Source: an uncultured Hyphomicrobiales bacterium
GTDB taxonomy: Bacteria > Pseudomonadota > Alphaproteobacteria > Rhizobiales > Aestuariivirgaceae
Assembly: GCA_903930095.1 (NCBI GenBank)
Contig: CAIYXE010000203.1
Coordinates: 1 to 6,638 of the forward strand
Length of the DNA: 6,638 nt
Direction: 5' to 3'
The translations under genes and the position numbers were made by a program. The notes under the pieces are model-generated. The model made no database searches and was not told the DNA's origin. It worked only from the letters and a program-made list of their open reading frames with translations. Position 1 is the first letter of the stretch. Each line of letters begins with the position of its first letter. Positions 1-5,794 of this stretch are shown here, piece by piece.

Positions 1-99
1 ATCGCTTTCCTTTCTACTGCGTGGCTGAACGAGCGCTTTCTTCGCACACTGCAATGCCGTTTGGGGAGGGCGGCAACCACCCCATCTACCGTGGTCTAG
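1..99 (+). CDS. C-terminal tail of a membrane protein, possibly acyltransferase family 3 (partial)
   Basis: Frame 1 is open from the window edge to a TAG at 97-99, giving 32 residues that end ...ATTPSTVV. The tail contains IAFLSTAWLNERFLR. This resembles the last membrane helix of acyltransferase-3 family proteins, where a W/R-(I/L)-E-(R/K)-P-F-L-R element follows a hydrophobic stretch and a short basic tail ends the protein. Here the usual ErP is NER, so the match is partial. Such enzymes move acyl groups onto cell-surface sugars from the inner membrane. The same frame stays open after the TAG straight into the next coding region, so this may be the front part of one longer, interrupted reading frame. 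The assignment rests on about 15 residues and is tentative; an unrelated C-terminus or chance reading is possible. Confidence 0.35.
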   Translation: MAFLSTAWLNERFLRTLQCRLGRAATTPSTVV

Positions 100-144
100 T
101 TTTCCACCGCCGTTCCCACATGTGCCGTCGGGCTGGTCATTCAA

Positions 145-552
145 TTGGTGTTGAACCAAATGTTCGATGTCAACGGCAGGACTGCTGAAAAGACCAGGGG
201 AACAGGATCTGCCGGACTTGGGCTTAGTCTTTCTGCAATCGTCATCAGCCTTCCCATTGCATTCTTGTTGTGGCTGATTCTTGCCGCTCCAGTTTCGATA
301 ACCGCCTACAATCTCACGGACCCCAACTGGATCAATGGCGTGAGCAGGCAAGGGGCGATGTTCCTTGTCGATTCCACCATGCTCAACAGACGAGTGCTTG
401 AGGTGGGAAGCACTGTGACGTTCAAGGACGGCGAACGCAGACGAATAGTTGGAACGACGACGAATGGTGCTTACTTGAATGTCACTGTCGAAGGACGGTC
501 ATTGAATCCACTTGTGGCAGGATATCCTAACCGGATTTCGGTAGGTGAGTAG
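145..552 (+). CDS. Hypothetical single-pass membrane protein with small extracytoplasmic domain
   Basis: Up to 135 residues. I cannot name the gene. Residues about 25-52 form one strong membrane helix (GLSLSAIVISLPIAFLLWLI and on). The remaining 80 or so residues look like a compact beta-type domain, with NWINGVSRQGAMFLVD, then TVTFKDGERRRIVG, then GAYLNVTVEG, and a final VAGYPNRISV. From memory, similar short modules (ngv..f...l..G..v.f.dGe.R.I....yLNV...G..l.p..vGyP..i.V) occur at the outer face of membrane proteins from surface-polysaccharide loci, which would suit the acyltransferase-like tail just upstream. That link is inference. The start is uncertain: TTG 145, GTG 148, TTG 151 and ATG 160 are in frame and none has a clear Shine-Dalgarno sequence. 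The frame is open back to the TAG at 97-99. Base composition is less GC-rich than the genes to the right, suggesting separate ancestry. Confidence 0.5.
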   Translation: MVLNQMFDVNGRTAEKTRGTGSAGLGLSLSAIVISLPIAFLLWLILAAPVSITAYNLTDPNWINGVSRQGAMFLVDSTMLNRRVLEVGSTVTFKDGERRRIVGTTTNGAYLNVTVEGRSLNPLVAGYPNRISVGE

Positions 553-1055
553 TCCGGCCGGCTTCCTGCTCGCATCTCATTGTGCAGCGTTTCTGTCTCG
601 CTCTGGATAGTCGAGACTTTCATGCTGAAGCGATACCCGAACTGAGTGAATCCTTCGGGGTTCACCAAACACCGGGGATGAGATTCTCACTGTTTGCCGG
701 AGTGGAGGGCGGCATTCAGGTCGAAAGTGCACTCTCTCGATCTCAGCGTTCGTGATCCTGCCGCTGTGAAGGCTGGCGCAAACCATCGCGAAGCTGGCGA
801 GCGCTTGGGTATCAGACCGGCGAGCCTCAGCCGCTGGGGGGATTATCCCATGTCCGGGCTTGGCGCTGCTCAGGACGCCATCGTGCTGCTGGGTTTTGCG
901 GCCGGTTTCGGGTTGCGGGCTGCCAGCCCGGCAGGGTGAGGGGGACGGGCGCTGGCGGTTGAGCGCGCTTGACGGCAGGCGTCCAGATAAGGGATGAAGA
1001 CCGCGCAGCCTTTCCGAATCCCGGGCGGGCGCGGATTGAAGAGGCTGTGGGTCAG
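553..1055. other. Gap without an intact gene; contains transposase debris
   Basis: About 500 bases between the small membrane protein and the patatin gene. An IS630-like helix-turn-helix scrap lies at 694-840 (separate entry). At 916-930 there is a perfect 6-bp GC hairpin (CGGGCT, loop GCC, AGCCCG) with no T-run after it. On the minus strand, 553-668 can be read as a short peptide with a natural-looking composition (VNPEGFTQFGYRFSMKVS...) that I cannot place; it continues antisense into the neighbouring gene, so I do not call it. No convincing promoter for the patatin gene was found. Confidence 0.5.
694..840 (+). pseudogene. Remnant of IS630-type transposase N-terminus (helix-turn-helix)
   Basis: The frame starting at TTG 694 reads HSLDLSVRDPAAVKAG from 730, then ANHREAGERLGIRPASLSRW to 837. 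IS630-type transposases begin with a typical pattern: (Y)S-(V/L)-D-L-R-x-R-V-V-A-A-V-x-A-G, then x-x-R-E-A-A-x-R-F-G-(V/I)-S-x-(A/S)-S-(V/I)-x-R-W, which is the DNA-binding helix-turn-helix. The two line up along some 36 residues without gaps. After the SRW the likeness stops at once, and the frame ends at 939 with no DDE catalytic region, so at most the first part of the gene survives. No start codon with a ribosome site and no terminal inverted repeats were seen. It could instead be a scrap of another helix-turn-helix protein, since the call is from pattern memory and not a search. Confidence 0.5.
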
Positions 1056-2282
1056 ATGGCGCAGAATGGGCCAAGGGCAGGCAAGCGGGCCGTGCTGCGT
1101 GCGGCCGTCAGGCCGCTCGTGACGGCTGTGGCGCTCATGCTGCTGGCGGCTTGTGGAACCAACGTGCCGCGGCTGGATGATGCGCCGCTCAACACCTATG
1201 CGACGCCCGTCGGCTACAAGGGCATCCGCTACTGGGGTGACGCCGAACTCAAGAAATTGAACGAAGTCTCCGCAGTCAGGCTTGAACAGGTGCGCGAGGC
1301 CCACCGCAAGGATCCCTCCGTGCCGCTGGAGCGGGCCTATTACCTTGCCATCTCCGGTGGCGGCGGCGACGGTGCCTATGGTGCGGGGTTGCTGGCGGGC
1401 TGGACCCTCTCCGGCACCCGGCCGCAGTTCGAGATCGTGACGGGCATCAGCACTGGCGCGCTCACCGCACCCTATGCCTTCCTCGGCCCCAACTATGACG
1501 GCAGGCTGAAGGAGATCTACACAACGATCAGCGAGAAGGACGTGTTGCGCTCGAGCGGGCCGCTGGGCGCATTGTTCGGGGCCTCGCTCACCGACAACAG
1601 CCCGCTCAAGGCGCTCGTCGCCAAGCATGTGACGGCGGATCTGGTGGACCTGATCGGCGCGGAGAACGCCAAGGGCCGGAAGCTGCTGGTGGGAACCACG
1701 AACCTTGACGCCCAGCGCCCGGTGGTGTGGGACATGACGGCGATCGCCGCGAGCGGTAACCCGGATCGGGTGCAGCTGTTCCGCGACGTTCTGGTGGCGA
1801 GCGCGGCCATTCCCGGCGTGTTCCCGCCACAGCTCATCCGCGTGCAGGCGGACGGCAAGTCCTATGAGGAGTTGCATGTCGACGGCGGCACCACGACCCA
1901 GGCCTTCCTGCTTTCGGGTGAGAATTCCCTCAAGGATGTCGACAAGGCATTGAATTTCCCGCGCAAGCGAAGCCTCTATGTGATCATCAACGGCACGTTC
2001 GCGCCGCAGGCCGAGAAGACCGAAACCAAGACGCTTGCCATCGCCGCGCGCTCGATCAGTACGCTGATCAAGAACCAGAGCATTGGCGACGTGTTCAAGA
2101 TGTATGCGCAGGCCGTCCGCGACGGCGTCGACTTCAACCTCGCCTCGATCCCTGCCGACTTCCAGGACAAGGGCAAGGGCGAGTTCGACCAGGCGCATAT
2201 GCGCAAGCTCTACGACCTGGGCTACCAGAAGGGGCAGGGCCCCGGCGCCTGGAGCAAGACGCCGCCAGACTACGACAGCTAG
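1056..2282 (+). CDS. Patatin-like phospholipase, lipoprotein
   Basis: A 408-residue lipid acyl hydrolase expected to cleave acyl chains from phospholipids or other lipids with a Ser-Asp dyad. An arginine-rich N-terminus (KRAVLRAAVRP) leads into a hydrophobic stretch and the lipobox L30-A-A-C33, followed by G34. The mature protein should therefore be lipid-anchored in the envelope. The patatin blocks are all present and in order: the glycine-rich oxyanion segment SGGGGDGAYGAG (100-111), the nucleophile elbow GISTG with Ser132, the ASAAIPGVFPP block (248-258), and the catalytic Asp276 in HVDGG. Catalytic residues look intact. ATG 1056 is chosen because it gives a normal-length lipoprotein signal. 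The frame reaches back to TTG 969 but would put about 60 residues before the lipobox, and GTG 1092 is also possible. A purine-rich GAAGAGG lies 11-17 bases before 1056, rather far for a ribosome site. The gene converges on the MscS gene with 103 bases between stop codons. Its substrate cannot be told from sequence. Confidence 0.93.
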   Translation: MAQNGPRAGKRAVLRAAVRPLVTAVALMLLAACGTNVPRLDDAPLNTYATPVGYKGIRYWGDAELKKLNEVSAVRLEQVREAHRKDPSVPLERAYYLAISGGGGDGAYGAGLLAGWTLSGTRPQFEIVTGISTGALTAPYAFLGPNYDGRLKEIYTTISEKDVLRSSGPLGALFGASLTDNSPLKALVAKHVTADLVDLIGAENAKGRKLLVGTTNLDAQRPVVWDMTAIAASGNPDRVQLFRDVLVASAAIPGVFPPQLIRVQADGKSYEELHVDGGTTTQAFLLSGENSLKDVDKALNFPRKRSLYVIINGTFAPQAEKTETKTLAIAARSISTLIKNQSIGDVFKMYAQAVRDGVDFNLASIPADFQDKGKGEFDQAHMRKLYDLGYQKGQGPGAWSKTPPDYDS

Positions 2283-2327
2283 CGCTTGTTCAGGCGAGGC
2301 CGGATCAACTGTTTGAAAACAACGCGC

Positions 2328-2364
2328 GCCAGATCAAAAGCCTGGCGGATGATCTGGCCGCCAG
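2328..2364. terminator. Overlapping hairpins between convergent genes, possible terminator
   Basis: In the 103-base spacer, GCCAGATCA (2328-2336) pairs perfectly with TGATCTGGC (2350-2358), a 9-bp stem with a 13-base loop. A second perfect stem, CTGGCGG (2342-2348) with CCGCCAG (2358-2364), overlaps it, so the two cannot form together. On the + strand a pyrimidine-rich TTTCCTTTTCT follows at 2370-2380, a few bases after the second stem, which fits an imperfect Rho-independent terminator for the patatin gene. No good T-run serves the opposite strand. The stems are read directly; the terminator function is inferred. Confidence 0.4.
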
Positions 2365-2385
2365 AGTGGTTTCCTTTTCTGCCGG

Positions 2386-4635
2386 TTATGCTCCAAAATT
2401 TTCCTGAAGGGCGTGGAGGTACCTCTCCGTGCCGCGCCCGAGCGTGAGGCCTTTGTCGTCCGCCATCTGAAGAATGTCGAGGTACAGCCGATGCGTGGCA
2501 GCGCGGGATTCGAAGCCGCGGCGGGTATTGAGGCTGGTCGAGATCTCGATCTGGATGCCGTCGGCGGTGATGCCGGCGATGTTCACCTCGGTGTAGCGGT
2601 GGAAGAAGGGATCCGTTGAGATCCGGCTGTAGATGGCCTGCGTGAATGCTTCGAGCTTTTCAGGCGTGCTGCCGTAGGTGACGAGAAAGCTGGTGCTCAG
2701 CGTCCGCCGCCGGCGTGCACCGAGATTGTTGATCGTGGTGTCGGCCAGCTTGCTGTTGGGAACCACGAGCAGGCTGTCGTAGAGCGTCCTGATGCGCGTT
2801 GAGCGCAGGCCAACCGCCTCCACCCAACCATTCACATCGCCCGCGATGATGCGGTCACCCTTGCGGAAGGGGCGGTCTCCCAGCAGGATTCCGGCTCCGA
2901 ACACATTGGCAAGCGTCTCCTTGGACGCGAAGGCGACGGCCAGGCCACCGATGCCGAGGCCGGCGAGAATCCCCGTGGTGGGCACCGACCAGAAATGGCC
3001 AAGCGCCAGCCCGGTTATGCAGATCAACGCGAGCCGCAAGACCCCGCGCATGAAGGTGAGCAGAATGTTGTCGATGGCCGTCTCGCTGCGCTCGGTATGG
3101 ACCTCGAGAACGGATGCGACGATGCCGATGATCTGCCAGACCGCATAGGCCACGATCAACATGAATAGCGAGCCCTGAAACGGAAGGGTATACTGGCGGG
3201 AGGAAACCGGCAGTCCCAGCGACGGCACGATTTGCGTGCCGGCGAGCACGCCAAACCCGATGCCGATGGCCCAGGCCAGCTGGACCGGATTGTGGACATG
3301 GCGCTTCATGTTTGGCCGCTCCAGCACCCAGAATGCGATGCGCTTGATGGTGACGGCGATCGCCGCAATGAGGCTGAGCAAGAGGAGGACGCCCAGGGCC
3401 TGCCAGTATTCGACTGGGCCCCGGCCGGCGACATCCGCCAGCAGGGCGGGCACATAGGTCTTCACCTGGTCGCGGATTGCGAACATCGCCGAATGCGGTA
3501 TGGCCCGCGGATCCAGCATATGGGATTCGGGAAGCGATTGCACGGCAGAGAACAGCCGCCGCAGATCCTGCAGGGACTGGGCAGAGAACTTCCAGCGCGT
3601 GTCGGCGCCGGTGCCCAGGGGCTCGATCACGATCTGGCCGGCGGGATGCTCGAAATAGACGAAGGGTTCCCGGCTCAGGCCCGAGTTCGGCACACTCTGG
3701 AGCGGCATGTGCCCGACCATGTCGATGATGCGCACGAGATAGTGGGCCATGAGCCGCCCATGTTGCTGCTTGAGCACCTCAGGCACGTCGGTAAGGTCGA
3801 TGGCTGACAGTGCGGTCTGTTCCCCGCCCCTGTCCCAATGCGCCATGCCATCGAGAAAGCTGCGCAGCGTGTCGCGCGGGTTCTGCAACTGGCGGAACGC
3901 GTCGGCAGGGCGCGTGGCAACGGCCCCAGCCATGGCGGCGAGCGCCTGCGCGTCCGGCATGATGATCCGCCACGCGCCCTCGCCATCGCGAGCCATGCTG
4001 AGTTCAACCGCCGGCGCGGCATCAAGCCGGGGCAGCGAGACGGTTATCCGCGGTGTCGAGGCCTGTTCCGGAATGAGCGCAAGGCTGAAGGTCGCGAGGT
4101 CGGTCACGTCGAAAAGCTGTTCGGCGGCCGCGAACTTCGCGTTGCGTGAGGGCCAGGCCGTTCCGCTTCCGTAATCGATTGCATCTACGGCAACCGCGAG
4201 CGCCTGTGGTTCCCCATCCCGGGCGCGATTGCCCGCCTCCAGGAAGCTTCGCATGGCGGCGCGGGGATTATGCAGCTTGGCGGTCAACTGCTTGCCTGGC
4301 GCATCATCCGCGCTGAGACGGCGCCCGCTCAGCCATTCTCCGCCGGAGGTATAGCCCGAGAAACTGTCCTGGCCTTCGCCCAGCGTGGCATGGAAGCGCT
4401 CCCTCACACCGTCATGGATGATCTCGCCGTGGAGCTCCATGCCCTGCGCGGCGCCCTCGACGGTGCCGCGGCCATTGCGATAGCTGCCGCGCACATCCGT
4501 TCCGCCCTGGGTGAGGGAGAGGAAACCGCCGCCGCCGGGCCAGCTCACCTTCCACTCCCCTGACCACGGCTCGGCGGCCGTGGCGGGCACCAGCATGAAG
4601 AGTGTCCAGATCAGCAGAAAAAACAACCTCGACAT
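2386..4635 (-). CDS. Large MscS-family mechanosensitive ion channel with duplicated periplasmic domain
   Basis: A 749-residue channel, far longer than E. coli MscS (286). Residues 1-20 are a signal peptide (MSRLFFLLIW, then TLFMLVPATA-A). Residues 22-108 form a beta-type domain with W-S-G-x-W, G-S-Y and S-F-S-G-Y elements. Two related segments follow (about 120-237 and 249-365), each opening with N-P-R-x-x-(M/L)-R-S-F-L. Hydrophobic helices lie near 410-430, 450-470, 490-510 and 525-549. The pore helix and beta-domain core follow: TTGILAGLGIGGLAVAFASK, then ETLANVFGAGILLGDRPFRK and GDRI (553-596), with V-P-N-S at 625-628. The A-S-K-E/D-x-(L)-x-N-x-x pattern recalls the longer YnaI-like MscS proteins rather than E. 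coli MscS itself. Such channels open under membrane tension to release solutes after osmotic downshock. The frame is open upstream to 4926, but that part lacks protein character and overlaps transposase debris. ATG 4635 is preferred because it gives a clean signal peptide; ATG 4653 is the alternative. Neither has a strong ribosome site. Confidence 0.93.
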   Translation of the reverse strand: MSRLFFLLIWTLFMLVPATAAEPWSGEWKVSWPGGGGFLSLTQGGTDVRGSYRNGRGTVEGAAQGMELHGEIIHDGVRERFHATLGEGQDSFSGYTSGGEWLSGRRLSADDAPGKQLTAKLHNPRAAMRSFLEAGNRARDGEPQALAVAVDAIDYGSGTAWPSRNAKFAAAEQLFDVTDLATFSLALIPEQASTPRITVSLPRLDAAPAVELSMARDGEGAWRIIMPDAQALAAMAGAVATRPADAFRQLQNPRDTLRSFLDGMAHWDRGGEQTALSAIDLTDVPEVLKQQHGRLMAHYLVRIIDMVGHMPLQSVPNSGLSREPFVYFEHPAGQIVIEPLGTGADTRWKFSAQSLQDLRRLFSAVQSLPESHMLDPRAIPHSAMFAIRDQVKTYVPALLADVAGRGPVEYWQALGVLLLLSLIAAIAVTIKRIAFWVLERPNMKRHVHNPVQLAWAIGIGFGVLAGTQIVPSLGLPVSSRQYTLPFQGSLFMLIVAYAVWQIIGIVASVLEVHTERSETAIDNILLTFMRGVLRLALICITGLALGHFWSVPTTGILAGLGIGGLAVAFASKETLANVFGAGILLGDRPFRKGDRIIAGDVNGWVEAVGLRSTRIRTLYDSLLVVPNSKLADTTINNLGARRRRTLSTSFLVTYGSTPEKLEAFTQAIYSRISTDPFFHRYTEVNIAGITADGIQIEISTSLNTRRGFESRAATHRLYLDILQMADDKGLTLGRGTERYLHALQENFGA

Positions 4636-4971
4636 CTTATGGCCGCCCGACATTACTTGCATGATGGCGCATTCACGCACGGTTGCGCCGCGACGGCAAG
4701 AAAAACACATGCAACGTAACATTTGAATGTCCCTGTGGCGCTCCGCTGCGGGCGGGGTCAAGGTTGCGGGCAGCCAGGTCCACATCGGCGTCCTGCAGCA
4801 AGGGATCCACTGGGAGCGCCGATGCACGGGAGCGTTAACGCCCGCATGTGTGAGGAACTTCTGAATAGCGAGAACTTTTGCACGCTCGATGAAGCCCGCG
4901 CTAACGATTAAGCTGATCAAACTCAAGCATGCAACATGGGCCAGTTTTTAGGGGCTGAACATGTCCCCGTT
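4636..4971. other. Gap holding IS debris; presumed upstream region of the channel gene
   Basis: These 336 bases lie between the start of the channel gene and the end of the DUF6065 gene, both on the minus strand. Most of 4757-4911 is a decayed IS3 transposase scrap (separate entry). The stretch 4636-4756 would be the 5' region of the channel gene; I found no convincing -35/-10 pair there. Near the DUF6065 stop, GGGG (4951-4954) faces CCCC (4965-4968) around the palindrome ACATGT, but on the minus strand an A-run, not a T-run, follows, so it is not called a terminator. Confidence 0.5.
4757..4911 (+). pseudogene. Frameshifted remnant of IS3-family transposase (catalytic-domain C-terminal part)
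   Basis: From 4831 the frame reads SVNARMCEELLNSENFCTLD then EAR, ending at a TAA at 4909-4911. IS3-family transposases have the hallmark E-S-F-N-(A/S)-(R/K)-x-R-D-E-L-L-N-x-E-x-F-x-(S/T)-L-x-E-A-R just after the catalytic Glu region, and the likeness is clear over about 23 residues. Just upstream, a different frame (4757-4819) reads VKVAGSQVHIGVLQQGIHWE then RR. This resembles W-L-x-(K/R)-V-G-x-x-T-x-(Y/F)-I-E-P-G-S-P-W-E-N-G. Joining the two needs a one-base shift between about 4814 and 4831. The catalytic E-S-F is replaced by G-S-V, so the element is dead. Neither the DDE front part nor the R-x-H-Y-N-x-x-R-P-H-S-x-L end remains, and I saw no inverted repeats at its edges. Confidence 0.65.
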
Positions 4972-5739
4972 CTATGGCTCTGGCTGCCGGAGGTGAAGCT
5001 TGGTGCGGTGGGTGGTGCGGCTCGGTGCGCCATCCGGCATGACACCGCGGGTGTACCATTTCTGCCAGCCAACCTTGCTGGCTTCGGGATCGCGCGCGGC
5101 GAGGCGGGCATTGAACTCGTTGCGCAGCCTTGACCATTCCTTATGAGCTACCTCTTCCTCTGGAGCAGCATCGAGCGCGACGATGCGGGGTGTTTCGGCT
5201 TCGACATCGCCAATCTTGACGGGCGCGATGAAGCAGAACGGTTCCCCCGCCTTGAAAGTGACCGTGCCCGGGGAGGTGAACATCCAGTTCATGGTGAAGG
5301 TCATCGGCAACCAGTCTGTCTCGATGATGCCTTCGAGTGGCACAATGTTGGCCCGCGGCCAGTTGGGCGCGCCGCGCGCCAGCGTGGCGGTTCCTTCCGG
5401 CGTCCTCAGCAGAAAGCCTGTCTGGAAGGTCAGCACACCGTGGCCGAAATGCGAGGCGACAAGGCGCCCGCCGTCCCACTGGGGGTCCGCATGCGTCACG
5501 GTGATATCCTTGATTTCGCTGCCGCCATTCCATTCCGCCGTGACATCGCACGGAAGCAGCAGTTCCCAGCCGCAGGCATTGGCGATGGTGAGCGGCAGGC
5601 AGCGGTAGGCAAACTGCATGCGCGTTTCATCCATCCAGCTTCGTGCTGGTTTTCCGGGCCTGATCTCAATGGCGAGTGAATTGATGCGGTAGAAGATCAA
5701 TGTCCTGAACTTTCTATTTTGCCAATCTTCCTGCCTCAC
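4972..5739 (-). CDS. DUF6065 family protein, function unknown
   Basis: About 255 residues from GTG 5739. It matches my memory of the uncharacterised DUF6065 family in its conserved blocks: an opening (L)IFYRI..LAIEIRP and SWMDET (35-40), FAYRCLPLTIANACGWELL (43-61), a W-N-G-G turn (70-73), SHFGHGVLTF (96-105), then ANIVPLEGIIETDWLPMTFT (130-149) with MNWMFT, and GEPFCFIAPV (165-174). A charged helix W-x-x-x-R-x-x-F-N-A-R-L-A-A-R-D-P-E-A and a final TKLHLR close it. It has no signal peptide or membrane segment, so it is probably cytosolic, and it looks rich in beta strands. The reaction, if any, is unknown. The start is uncertain. ATG 5796 would share its bases with the start of the divergent gene, leaving no room for promoters, and TTG 5700 sits right before the conserved block. 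GTG 5739, with GGGG seven to ten bases upstream, is a compromise. It runs divergently from the ATP-grasp gene, suggesting shared control and possibly a shared pathway. Confidence 0.85.
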   Translation of the reverse strand: MRQEDWQNRKFRTLIFYRINSLAIEIRPGKPARSWMDETRMQFAYRCLPLTIANACGWELLLPCDVTAEWNGGSEIKDITVTHADPQWDGGRLVASHFGHGVLTFQTGFLLRTPEGTATLARGAPNWPRANIVPLEGIIETDWLPMTFTMNWMFTSPGTVTFKAGEPFCFIAPVKIGDVEAETPRIVALDAAPEEEVAHKEWSRLRNEFNARLAARDPEASKVGWQKWYTRGVMPDGAPSRTTHRTKLHLRQPEP

Positions 5740-5747
5740 GTTATACC
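5719..5747 (+). promoter_or_regulatory. Candidate sigma-70-type promoter for the ATP-grasp gene
   Basis: TTGCCA at 5719-5724 (5 of 6 to TTGACA) is followed by a 17-base spacer and TATACC at 5742-5747 (4 of 6 to TATAAT). This would start transcription near 5754, about 40 bases before the ATG at 5795. It overlaps the proposed 5' end of the divergent DUF6065 gene. If real, it argues that the true DUF6065 start lies at the inner end (GTG 5739 or TTG 5700). The match is by eye only. Confidence 0.3.
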
Positions 5748-5794
5748 CCAGTGACCATAGGCCAACGACGTTTTCGCTGGGCTTTCCCACTGCC

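Noticed and set aside
916..930. Perfect GC hairpin CGGGCT-GCC-AGCCCG as a terminator
   Set aside because: No T-run follows on either strand and no convincing gene ends just before it.
850..939. Possible 29-codon small protein from ATG 850
   Set aside because: It has a hydrophobic stretch and a G-run upstream, but it is in frame with and continues the transposase scrap, and it lacks any independent support.
577..1074. Minus-strand frame of 165 codons across the first gap, and the overlapping one at 471-668
   Set aside because: The composition of most of it is typical of antisense GC-rich sequence, and it conflicts with the IS630-like reading on +. The peptide around 553-668 looks natural, but I could not place it and its continuation runs antisense into a better gene.
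870..2198. Long minus-strand open frame (442 codons) opposite the patatin gene
   Set aside because: It is the antisense shadow of a well-supported gene with intact lipase motifs. Its translation is rich in R, H, G and A with no recognisable domain, as usual for antisense frames in GC-rich DNA.
3232..3807. Plus-strand frame of 191 codons inside the channel gene, and other + frames between 2413 and 4726
   Set aside because: All lie antisense to the MscS-type gene, whose pore motifs fix the coding strand. None shows a domain.
4636..4926. 97-codon N-terminal extension of the channel gene
   Set aside because: It would place the clear signal peptide in the middle of the protein. The extension has low-quality composition and overlaps the IS3 transposase scrap on the other strand.
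4951..4968. GGGG...CCCC hairpin just past the DUF6065 stop
   Set aside because: The stem is only four pairs with a palindromic centre, and on the minus strand it is followed by an A-run rather than a T-run.
5143..5679. Plus-strand frames opposite the DUF6065 gene
   Set aside because: The minus strand carries the conserved family blocks; these + frames are shadows.
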